NCBI RefSeq assembly: GCF_020042285.1
Contig: NZ_CP083388.1
Location: forward strand, 2,320,001 to 2,384,000
Direction: 5' to 3'
Length of the DNA: 64,000 bases
DNA from: Ferruginibacter albus
Lineage (GTDB): Bacteria; Bacteroidota; Bacteroidia; Chitinophagales; Chitinophagaceae
Shown here one piece after another: positions 1 to 7,834 of this stretch. Position numbers and translations under genes: made by a program. The notes beneath the pieces were generated by a model. The model was not told the origin of the DNA and made no database searches. It worked only from the letters and a program-made list of their open reading frames with translations. Position 1 is the stretch's first letter. The number at the start of each line of letters is the position of its first letter.

Positions 1-90
1 TCTGAGAGCGCTTTATTTTCTTATATCAATAAAAAGGAACTGTATCTATATAGGTTTAATTGATTGAGCTAAGAAAGATGAGTAAAATAA

Positions 91-120
91 AAAACCGCAC
101 CAGGTAAGATGCGGCTTTTA
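91..120 (-). terminator. Terminator of the TonB receptor gene
   Basis: Read on the minus strand, GCCGCA and TGCGG arms (about 95-99 and 110-115) form a short hairpin followed by a run of six T. It lies about 25 bp after the receptor stop codon, as expected for an intrinsic terminator. The stem is short and the loop about 10 nt. Confidence 0.6.
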
Positions 121-141
121 TTTTTGAATAGCTATGCTATC

Positions 142-3100
142 CTAGAAAATATATTTCAATCCCAATTGCAATCCCCAGGTTGTATTGGTAGATAAAGTAT
201 TGGTAAATGTTTTATTGATCAGCGCACCTTGATAAGTCGCTAATTGATAATAAGGAACACCTGCTGTTACTTTATTCAATATTAAAGGATTGGTATTGAT
301 GACAGTTTGCTGAATTCCCCAATGACTGTTTAATAAATTCAACAAATTGTTGATGCTGGCGTTAAACTGCAATGTATTTTTTCTTCCTCCGATATTGGTA
401 AAAATATCCTGCAGGAAACTAAAATCAACTCGGTGATAAAAAGGCATTGTGGCTCCATATCTTTTAACCACTTCTCCTTTATGCTGGCTCAAATAAGGAT
501 CCTGTGCCACATATTGCATAAATGCATCCGATTGTTGTTGTGCTGTATAGGTAACCGTATTACCATTCTTTATATCAACAAAATTTATTTCAGAAGCGTT
601 TTTAGGAACATATATCAGATCAGAAGTGGTGGCTCCATCATTATTCAGATCACCGTTATAAGTGTAGGAATATCTTGGAGAAAGCGTGGTTCCTACAAAA
701 CCATAAGCCGAGCCTTCGTAATAGAACGTAAATGTAGATGCTAAATGTTTTAAATATTCTTTTCTATAAGAAAAGGTTGCCACTATACGATGCGGTACTG
801 CAAAAGAAGAATAAGAAAGATTTTGATCGTTCAGGTTACCCGGCATTGCATTAGCACTCCATATAGAAGCAGCCTGGCTTCCGGGATTTGCAGACAGATC
901 TTTTGCAATGGTATAGGTATAAGATAAAGATGCGTAAAATCCTTTTGTAAAGGTTTTAGCTAACAGTGCCGTATATACGCAGGAATAGCCCAGACTGGCA
1001 TTTTCCAATATGATCGCCTGCGTAACCTTCCCGGGATACAATGTTCTGGCATTGGCAGAAGAGAATCTTCCTCGTACATCATTAGGTGCAACATTCACAA
1101 CAGTATCAAAAGGCTGTTGCGTTGCATTGCGTAAGAATGGGTCGTTAATATTTTTAGTGATCAATGCTTCGCCGGAAACAGTCCATCCTTTTCCTAATTG
1201 TTTTTCAACAGCCAGGTCTAAACGCCATACTTGCGGAAATTTAAAATTAGGATCGATCAATGCAAAGCTTGACGGTGCTACTGTTCCTGCTTTTGTAGGG
1301 AATAAGCTTGGGTCAAGCGAATTGTTATAAAACGGATTGTATGCATGAGGATCGGGGTTAAATTTAAATTGCGACATATCTGCATTGGCAGCAACAATAG
1401 AAGTACCAAAAGTGTACATCCCGCTTGAGCTAGGCACATTGGTAAGAAATACAAAAGGAATTCTTCCTGTAAAAATACCCACACCTCCGCGTACGATCAG
1501 GCTTTTATCTCCTTTAACATCCCAACGAAATCCCACCCGTGGAGAAAGCAAAGGAGTAGCATTGGGCCATTTGCCTCCATTATAGCTGACCTTGCTTCCA
1601 TCAGCTGCATAAAATTGTAAAGCAGTAATAGCAGGATTTTCCAATGGTGCCTCCGGATAAATAGGCTCATCTACACGCAAGCCCATCGTCAATTTTAACT
1701 TGTTCTGAATATTCACTTCATCCTGTACATAAAATCCTAATTGTGCTGTTTTTAAATTAGCAGAGAATACTGCGTCCTGACTGGGAACCAAAGAATAATT
1801 TATAGAGAAAGCTCTTGGTGCTGCATTGGTAATAAAATCATTCAAAGAATTATAAACATAGTACCCTTGTGACCCAGCCATGAACATATTACCCACTTTC
1901 TGGTATTCAAAGTTTATACCGGCTGTAAAAGTATGCTTGCCTTTAAAGTAACTGAAATTATCAGTAACGGTATATACATCATTGACCACCTGGTTATTGT
2001 TACCATTAAAAGGCTCGTTACCAAAATGCAGGTAGTTGGTAGTGCTACTAATGCCGCTAACGTTTGAACCAATAATATCAACATAAGGAAATGTTTCTCC
2101 ATCATGACCTTTGATAGAACTTATTTTTGTGAGTGTAGCAATAAAATCATTGGCAAATTTTCCATGAAAATTACTGTTCAATTCTATTGTTGCAGTACGA
2201 ACGATATCTTCCTGGCTATAATTATCGTTTGCAAATCCCATAGATGTTGTTCCAAAGCGGGGAACGTATGTAACACCATCTTTACTGTTAACGCCATTGA
2301 TGCCGCCGCTTTGACTGATCACAGAATAACTGGTGCTGCTGTAATCACTATACTTCACCGTTAGCTTATGTACATTGCTGATATTCCAATCTACCTTAGC
2401 CATTATTTTATGGTTCTTGTTGGTGAATGCAGGGAAATTGTCGTATGCTCCCGGATCAAAATTGTATTGGCTTTTTAAAAAGTCTGATAATTTTTTAAGA
2501 GAATCGATGGGTACCAATGAACCTGTTCCACTACCTGTACCACCTGCTGGTGCAAAGGTTACACCCGGCTTTGTGCTTTCTTCTATCTCGCCATTTATAA
2601 AAAAGAACAATTTATTTTTAATGATCGGACCACCCAATGTAACTCCATAGATCTTGTTGGTAGAGGCTGCCGGTTTATTTAATGTTGTGTCGTCTATTTT
2701 TAATCCATTAAAACTTTGATTGCGGTAAGCCGTATATGCACTGCCATGAAAAGTATTGGTACCGCTTTTAGTAATGGCATTTACGCCGGCACCGGTAAAG
2801 CCCGATTGCTTAACATCGAAAGGAGAAAGATTTACAGATATCTCTTCAAAAGCATCTAATGAAATTGGATTGCCTCCACCGGGTAATAGATCGCTTGTCA
2901 ATCCAAAATTATTATTAAGATTAGCTCCATCAACCGTTACATTATTCATACGATTGTCTCTGCCCGCAAAACCGGTACCGCTTGACTGTGGCGTTGTACG
3001 GGTAAAATCGGTGATGCTTCGGTTAATAGTAGGTAAGGTTGCTAACTGTGCAGCGCCTATATTGGTAGAAGCTCCTGTTTTTTCCTGGTTAGCTTTTCTT

Positions 3101-3474
3101 TTAATTCCTTTTACTGCAACGGTAGATAGATTTACCACATCCGTGCCCATCTGCGCATCAATATTATACGCCTGGTCTAATAACAGATTAATGTTTTCAA
3201 AAGTCTGCGGATTATATCCAACATGTTCAATTGTTATTTTATAAGGGCCGCCGGTACGCAACCCCGGTAAGTTAAATACACCGCTTTCTCTTGAAATGGT
3301 TGAATATTGCGTTCCGGAAGGCGTGTGTACCGCAGTAATAGTAGCGCCTTCCAAAGGCTTACCGTCTGTGCCTTTTACAATGCCTGTAATGCTTGATGTT
3401 GTTACTTGTGAAAATGAAGTTATTCCGATGAAAGAAAAAAGAATAACAAGAAGTCTTTGGAAAATTCTTTTCAT
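142..3474 (-). CDS. Oar-like TonB-dependent outer-membrane receptor
   Basis: An outer-membrane active-transport receptor or adhesin-like barrel of 1110 aa. Residues 1-22 are a signal peptide (cleavage near SFS-Q). About 24-112 is a carboxypeptidase-regulatory-like beta-sandwich (ITGIVKGTDGKPLEGATI). About 130-240 resembles the plug (VDGANLNNNF, GVNAITKSGTNTFHG). The remainder is barrel strands ending in a C-terminal aromatic residue (GLKYIF). The plug pattern and length match the Oar group rather than SusC, and no susD lies next to it, so a glycan-uptake pair is not supported. It is transcribed alone: a terminator follows it and the upstream neighbour ends 260 bp away. The substrate is unknown. 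Confidence 0.9.
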   Translation of the reverse strand: MKRIFQRLLVILFSFIGITSFSQVTTSSITGIVKGTDGKPLEGATITAVHTPSGTQYSTISRESGVFNLPGLRTGGPYKITIEHVGYNPQTFENINLLLDQAYNIDAQMGTDVVNLSTVAVKGIKRKANQEKTGASTNIGAAQLATLPTINRSITDFTRTTPQSSGTGFAGRDNRMNNVTVDGANLNNNFGLTSDLLPGGGNPISLDAFEEISVNLSPFDVKQSGFTGAGVNAITKSGTNTFHGSAYTAYRNQSFNGLKIDDTTLNKPAASTNKIYGVTLGGPIIKNKLFFFINGEIEESTKPGVTFAPAGGTGSGTGSLVPIDSLKKLSDFLKSQYNFDPGAYDNFPAFTNKNHKIMAKVDWNISNVHKLTVKYSDYSSTSYSVISQSGGINGVNSKDGVTYVPRFGTTSMGFANDNYSQEDIVRTATIELNSNFHGKFANDFIATLTKISSIKGHDGETFPYVDIIGSNVSGISSTTNYLHFGNEPFNGNNNQVVNDVYTVTDNFSYFKGKHTFTAGINFEYQKVGNMFMAGSQGYYVYNSLNDFITNAAPRAFSINYSLVPSQDAVFSANLKTAQLGFYVQDEVNIQNKLKLTMGLRVDEPIYPEAPLENPAITALQFYAADGSKVSYNGGKWPNATPLLSPRVGFRWDVKGDKSLIVRGGVGIFTGRIPFVFLTNVPSSSGMYTFGTSIVAANADMSQFKFNPDPHAYNPFYNNSLDPSLFPTKAGTVAPSSFALIDPNFKFPQVWRLDLAVEKQLGKGWTVSGEALITKNINDPFLRNATQQPFDTVVNVAPNDVRGRFSSANARTLYPGKVTQAIILENASLGYSCVYTALLAKTFTKGFYASLSYTYTIAKDLSANPGSQAASIWSANAMPGNLNDQNLSYSSFAVPHRIVATFSYRKEYLKHLASTFTFYYEGSAYGFVGTTLSPRYSYTYNGDLNNDGATTSDLIYVPKNASEINFVDIKNGNTVTYTAQQQSDAFMQYVAQDPYLSQHKGEVVKRYGATMPFYHRVDFSFLQDIFTNIGGRKNTLQFNASINNLLNLLNSHWGIQQTVINTNPLILNKVTAGVPYYQLATYQGALINKTFTNTLSTNTTWGLQLGLKYIF

Positions 3475-3736
3475 AGCTTAAAATTTTGGTGATATAAAAT
3501 TTAGGATAAAACAATAACTAATTGTTTTCAAAGAGTTAAGTTTAGATTAATAGGTATTATCCAAAAGGCGAGCTATGTTCAAGACAATGCAAATTATAAT
3601 TTAGCTGCAAAAAATGAAAGTGGATTTGTCAACAGGAAGTAAGCTAAGATGTCAATAAAAAATCTTAGTGATAAAAATCAATTTTGAGAATTTATATAAG
3701 AGAAAAAAGAATTACGAACAATTTTGTTCAGGATGT

Positions 3737-5029
3737 TCAATGTGCAAAATCAACTTCAAAATTCCCTTTAATTCGTTCCATCGAAGGATTGAAATATCCA
3801 AAACGCAATGCAGGAAATTCTTCTTTTAATAATTCCATCATTTGTTTAATGCCCATACATTCTCCGGTATCGCTCACTCCTATTTTTCCTAAATACCAAT
3901 CCGGATCAATATTAAAGTTACGCCATTGGATCATTTTTAAGCCGGTCTCTTTTATCAGCTTTCGTAATGCTTCATACTCTTCTACACTGTCTGTCATCCC
4001 GGGAAAAACAAAATAATTGATGCTTGTCCACCCTCCATAACCTGTTACTACTTTCAAGCTTTCAACAATATCATCAAATACATAATTATTAGGGCGATAA
4101 TACGGCGTATATATTTTTTCACGAGCAGAATTAGTGCTGACACGAATACTGTTCAACCCTGCTTCGCATAAGGCTTTAACCCCTTTAGGGTTACTGCCGT
4201 TTGTATTAATATTGATGCTGCCCTTTTGTGTGTGCCGGCGCATTTCAATGATAGATTCCCGAATGGTTTCCCACATTAATAAAGGCTCGCCTTCACAACC
4301 CTGACCAAAGCTTACGATCGGGTATGGCGCCGTTTCCAAATGCGGCACAGTAAATTCCACGATCTCTTCGGCTGTAGGTTTAAAGGTTAACCGGTCTTGT
4401 GTACTTACAATGCTTTCATCGGTTGGCTGAAAAGAAATACAGCCAATGCAATTGGCATTACAAGCCGGTGATGAAGGAACAGGGCATTCCCATCTGCCCA
4501 TAAAAAAATTTCTTGCAGCAGGACAATGATATGTCAGGCAGCAATTTTCCGCTAAATGCTTTACCAAACGGTTATGGCTATACGAAGTAAGCAATTGCTT
4601 TACTCCTAATTGTATCTTTTCATCATCAAAGCCCGCACACTCTTGCCGAATATCCTGTTCTATTCTTACGGCAGGAACAAAAAATTTATCATCGTACCAG
4701 CCTGCAGCAGTATAACAAAACAAAGGTAATGTAGGTGCATCCGGTCCTGTTTCATAAGCCGCTAAATACAACCCTGTGTGTGCCGGTGGAATAAAAGCCG
4801 CTACCGCCCAACCTTTCTCGCACAACCGCATCTCTCCTGTTTCCACATCAATACCAATACCTCGTCTGCCGGGTAATTCATACAAAGAGCCACCCTCCGG
4901 TAATTCAATCCATTCCTCTGTTGGAACAGGCAATGCATCCCAACCGCTTCTGCCTGTTACATACAGCGAAGTGTCTTCAAAAATATTTCCGTTACCATCG
5001 GAGTATAATATGTATGGACTGTGTTTCAA
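3737..5029 (-). CDS. Radical SAM protein with extra N-terminal cysteines
   Basis: A radical S-adenosylmethionine enzyme of 430 aa. The canonical 4Fe-4S motif is C190-NAN-C194-IG-C197, followed by GQGCEGEPL and a TIM-barrel-like half with INTNGSNPKG. Before the motif lies a region of about 160 aa that I do not recognise, then further cysteines at 163, 164, 169 and 182 that could bind an auxiliary cluster or zinc. The start is TTG at 5029: an in-frame stop directly precedes it and the next ATG is at residue 67. The substrate is unknown. The gene stands alone between the TonB receptor and a small secreted-protein operon. Confidence is high for the superfamily and low for any specific role. Confidence 0.85.
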   Translation of the reverse strand: MKHSPYILYSDGNGNIFEDTSLYVTGRSGWDALPVPTEEWIELPEGGSLYELPGRRGIGIDVETGEMRLCEKGWAVAAFIPPAHTGLYLAAYETGPDAPTLPLFCYTAAGWYDDKFFVPAVRIEQDIRQECAGFDDEKIQLGVKQLLTSYSHNRLVKHLAENCCLTYHCPAARNFFMGRWECPVPSSPACNANCIGCISFQPTDESIVSTQDRLTFKPTAEEIVEFTVPHLETAPYPIVSFGQGCEGEPLLMWETIRESIIEMRRHTQKGSININTNGSNPKGVKALCEAGLNSIRVSTNSAREKIYTPYYRPNNYVFDDIVESLKVVTGYGGWTSINYFVFPGMTDSVEEYEALRKLIKETGLKMIQWRNFNIDPDWYLGKIGVSDTGECMGIKQMMELLKEEFPALRFGYFNPSMERIKGNFEVDFAH

Positions 5030-5078
5030 TTAAAATTTTTGAGTTTTATTTGAGTATAGTTGCCAAGCAAAGCTTTCG

Positions 5079-5594
5079 TCAAAATTTAATTATCGGCATT
5101 TCCTTCTTATCGACATAATAATAATCAAAAAGCAGGTCCGTTCTTTTAAACTTTATGCAAATGTCGTTATAAACTTGTTTAGCTACTACAATTCTGTTTT
5201 CGCTTCCTTCTAATTCCGGTAAAAGTTTATTCACTTCCTCATTGTTATAAAATTCACTTTCATTTATTAAAGAAGCTATTGTATTGGTTAGCTCCTGCGT
5301 TAAAATATTATTTTTTTCGCCGGCAACATATAACGATACACTATCCGGGCTATTCAAACTATCAACATATTGATAAAGGCTTATAGCGGAAGTATTTGCT
5401 TTTTTTAATTGTTCTTTATCAATCACAGCCGATCTAGAAAGCTCCTGTGTTAAAGCACGTACGAGTCCGGTGTGTTTTTGCAACTCTTTTTTTAAACTAA
5501 TCCAGCTTTCATTTATTAGATGTAAAGTATCCTGCGCAAAGTTATTTTGAGACGCAAGTAATAAAAAAAAGAAAGCTGAATAAAAAAACTTCAT
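5079..5594 (-). CDS. Small secreted protein, function unknown
   Basis: A protein of 171 aa with an N-terminal signal peptide (MKFFYSAFFFLLLAS, cleavage near FAQ), so probably periplasmic. The mature part is helical and charged and ends in a Tyr/Lys-rich tail; I recognise no domain. The open frame continues upstream to a TTG at 5627, but the ATG at 5594 sits just before the hydrophobic signal core and avoids overlap with the upstream gene, so I chose it. It is the last gene of an apparent operon after the agmatinase-family gene and a PH-like membrane protein; the gap to the latter is 8 bp. Confidence 0.7.
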   Translation of the reverse strand: MKFFYSAFFFLLLASQNNFAQDTLHLINESWISLKKELQKHTGLVRALTQELSRSAVIDKEQLKKANTSAISLYQYVDSLNSPDSVSLYVAGEKNNILTQELTNTIASLINESEFYNNEEVNKLLPELEGSENRIVVAKQVYNDICIKFKRTDLLFDYYYVDKKEMPIIKF

Positions 5595-5602
5595 AATAGA
5601 TT

Positions 5603-6133
5603 TTATCTTTTTAATTGTTCTCTGCAAAAAGCATTGAACAATTCTTCATCAGCTACTCCTTCTATTTCTGCCTGCAGCAGTTTATTATTCTTAAAATCAA
5701 TTGTCAACAATCCATCTTTCAACACTACATTATCCAGTTCATTCCAGCTGATTATTTTTTTAGGTACAGAGGGATATTCTACCCCGCTTCCGCTGAAGCT
5801 TACTTTTAATACTCGTCTTGCTGCAGCATCGCCTATTAATAAGATACAATGTACTAAACAGATCCATATTGAAATGGTTGACCATACTATCGATAAGAAT
5901 AAATACGTTGTGCTAAAAGCTTGTTTGTTCTTCTTTTTACCCAACATCCATTCAGTGTAAAAGAAAAGCAAGGGTAACAAAGCAAATAATATCCACAATA
6001 ATCTTTGTGACCCCTGCTTTTCGTGTAGCGCAAAAAAGATAAAATATAAACTGTTGATCGCTGAAATCAATAAGCGCATTTGCATGCCTGAACGCACCCT
6101 TTCATTCCGCAATATCAGCTCAAAACTATCCAT
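5603..6133 (-). CDS. Membrane protein with YcxB-like PH domain
   Basis: A 176-aa inner-membrane protein. Two hydrophobic segments (about residues 25-40 and 45-60) and a third (about 70-105) precede a soluble C-terminal part. That part contains VSFSGSGVEYPSVPKKIISW followed by NELDNVVLKDGLLTIDF, which resembles the YcxB-like bacterial PH fold (two beta strands, then W-x-E/D-L). Its role is unknown. It begins 1 bp after the agmatinase-family stop codon, so translational coupling is likely. The metabolic link between the two genes is not evident from sequence. Confidence 0.65.
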   Translation of the reverse strand: MDSFELILRNERVRSGMQMRLLISAINSLYFIFFALHEKQGSQRLLWILFALLPLLFFYTEWMLGKKKNKQAFSTTYLFLSIVWSTISIWICLVHCILLIGDAAARRVLKVSFSGSGVEYPSVPKKIISWNELDNVVLKDGLLTIDFKNNKLLQAEIEGVADEELFNAFCREQLKR

Positions 6134-6134
6134 A

Positions 6135-7181
6135 TTAAAGCGTGTTACCGAGCAACATCAAATTGCATAATTTAAATAAAACTCTCGCCCCTACATTTTC
6201 ATCCCAGCCGTTCCTGCTTATGCCGATCTCACTAATATCAAAGCCTAATAATTTTCTGCCACTGAACACTATTTTCTTACATAAGTAAAAAGCCTGCGAT
6301 ATTTCCAGACCACCTTGTACCGGAGACCCCGTGTTGGGACAAAGCTTTGGATCCAATCCATCAATATCAAAGCTGATGTATACGTTTTGAGGTAGCTGCT
6401 CGATCACTTCATCCACAATGGTTTTCCATATTTCCCCTTCCAGCAAACGCCTGTTTACGCGGTTATCGGTAAACACTTTTATCCTGTCGGGATGTGCCTG
6501 TAAATATTGTTCCTCTTCTTCGCAAAAATCTCTTATCCCTACCTGTACCAATTTTGTTATCTGCGGAATTTCTTCTAGTGCATTGTACATAACAGATGCA
6601 TGAGAATATTTAAAATTGGTATACGTATTTCTTAGATCGCAATGCGCATCAATTTGCAGGATACCAAAATCTCCGTGTCTTTCTGCAATTGCTCTTAAAA
6701 AACCAAGCATAGTACTATGATCGCCGCCCAGCACACAAACCAGTTTTCCTTTATTTAAAAGATCTTTTGTTTGTTCATACACCCACTCATTCAAATAAAC
6801 GCCACCTGCGTTCACTTCCTTAAGTGTTTTTGTCATGAACTTATTTTCCTCGGTGTGCTCCCCTTCAGCTATGTAGTTGATGTACAATTCTGCTTCTTTT
6901 CGCAGGTAATCGCTTTTCATCAACACTTTTTTGTCGGGAATACGCATAAAAAAACCTTGCCGCCAGCCGTCTTTCATATCCTCATCCAGCAATTCTACCT
7001 TCAGGCTTTCTCTTAAAATATGGTTCGGGGCACGGGCAGAACCGGTTTCATAGCTTACGGTAACTTCCCACGGTACGGGAAGAATTATCAATCTTGCATC
7101 CTCTTCCGTAAAAGGCAATCCGAAAATGTTGTTGTTGGGATTGCTGATCGCATTCGGGTTGAACATGGTTAAATCAGCCAT
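6135..7181 (-). CDS. Agmatinase/arginase-family ureohydrolase
   Basis: A cytosolic binuclear manganese ureohydrolase of 348 aa. The metal-binding signatures are intact: GGDHS with H155, DAHCD with D178, H180 and D182, and SFDIDGLDP with D272 and D274. DLRNTY followed by YSHAS resembles agmatinases more than arginases. Family members hydrolyse agmatine, arginine, formimidoylglutamate or guanidinobutyrate, and the sequence alone does not choose among them. It is the first gene of a three-gene minus-strand operon. A TATCTTTG element on the minus strand at 7227-7234 matches the Bacteroidota -7 consensus, giving a leader of about 40 nt. It is divergent from ccmE. Confidence 0.85.
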   Translation of the reverse strand: MADLTMFNPNAISNPNNNIFGLPFTEEDARLIILPVPWEVTVSYETGSARAPNHILRESLKVELLDEDMKDGWRQGFFMRIPDKKVLMKSDYLRKEAELYINYIAEGEHTEENKFMTKTLKEVNAGGVYLNEWVYEQTKDLLNKGKLVCVLGGDHSTMLGFLRAIAERHGDFGILQIDAHCDLRNTYTNFKYSHASVMYNALEEIPQITKLVQVGIRDFCEEEEQYLQAHPDRIKVFTDNRVNRRLLEGEIWKTIVDEVIEQLPQNVYISFDIDGLDPKLCPNTGSPVQGGLEISQAFYLCKKIVFSGRKLLGFDISEIGISRNGWDENVGARVLFKLCNLMLLGNTL

Positions 7182-7226
7182 TTTTTGTTTTGGGTTTTAG
7201 GTATAAAATATAGTATAGGTTGAGTA

Positions 7227-7234
7227 CAAAGATA
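7227..7234 (-). promoter_or_regulatory. Candidate -7 element for the agmatinase operon
   Basis: On the minus strand this reads TATCTTTG, a full match to the Bacteroidota -7 consensus TAnnTTTG, about 45 bp upstream of the ATG at 7181. I could not find a convincing -33 element. Confidence 0.4.
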
Positions 7235-7338
7235 TATCAGAATATGCATGTTGATATATGTACGATTTACGAAATACGATTTACGATTTCTTTCACTATA
7301 AACTTTAAACTGCCAAGTTAGAACTATCGACTTTTGCC

Positions 7339-7346
7339 TACCTTTG
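7339..7346 (+). promoter_or_regulatory. -7 element (TACCTTTG) directly before ccmE
   Basis: TACCTTTG ends 5 nt before the ATG at 7352. With the usual spacing of this element the transcript would begin at or very near the start codon. No purine-rich ribosome-binding site lies between the two. Confidence 0.5.
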
Positions 7347-7351
7347 CGGCG

Positions 7352-7759
7352 ATGAAAAAAATGAGTATTATAATCCTTGTGGCGATAGCAATTGGTATTG
7401 GCATTTTGATATCAATGTTTACAGATATTTCAACATATGATTCCATTAATTCAGCCAGGCAAAAGCAAGGAACTTTTGTTCATGTAATTGCAAGGATCGA
7501 CAAATCGGTTCCGCTCGATTACAACCCGGCGAACAACCCGAATTACCTCTCGTTTATAGCAGTTGATAGTTTGGGTGCCAGAGCTAAAGTGATCTATCAT
7601 AATACCAAGCCGGCAGAGCTGGAACAAAGCGACCGTGTAGTATTAAAAGGCAAAATGGAAGGCGATGTATTTGAGTGCAGCGAAATTTTATTAAAATGCC
7701 CCAGCAAATACAAAGACGACAAAAAACAATTGGAAAAATCAGTTAGCGCAAAATCATAG
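7352..7759 (+). CDS. ccmE: Cytochrome c maturation haem chaperone CcmE, Cys variant
   Basis: A periplasmic haem chaperone of 135 aa that passes haem to the CcmF lyase during c-type cytochrome assembly. It has one N-terminal membrane anchor (residues 4-24) and an OB-fold body. The C-terminal haem-binding motif, His-x-x-x-Tyr in Escherichia coli, is here C116-PSK-Y120, so cysteine replaces the covalent histidine. I start at the ATG at 7352; the frame also opens at 7334, but that would include the TACCTTTG promoter element. The haem lyase gene starts 75 bp downstream on the same strand, consistent with co-transcription. Confidence 0.85.
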   Translation: MKKMSIIILVAIAIGIGILISMFTDISTYDSINSARQKQGTFVHVIARIDKSVPLDYNPANNPNYLSFIAVDSLGARAKVIYHNTKPAELEQSDRVVLKGKMEGDVFECSEILLKCPSKYKDDKKQLEKSVSAKS

Positions 7760-7834
7760 TAATTACAAATTATAAATTACATATCTCAGATCGAGTGAAC
7801 GGTGATTTATAATTTTCAATCTGGAATTAGAATC

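Noticed and set aside
2756..3244. 162-aa plus-strand ORF opposite the TonB receptor
   Set aside because: It lies entirely inside the well-supported receptor gene, has no signal or recognisable domain, and reflects codon structure on the other strand.
3475..3736. Riboswitch in the leader of the TonB receptor gene
   Set aside because: I searched the 262-bp gap for a cobalamin- or TPP-like core and saw none; it is plain AT-rich DNA.
7260..7290. Short ACGATTTACG-type tandem repeat between the agmatinase-family gene and ccmE
   Set aside because: Only about three 10-bp units are present in AT-rich DNA; too short to treat as a meaningful array.
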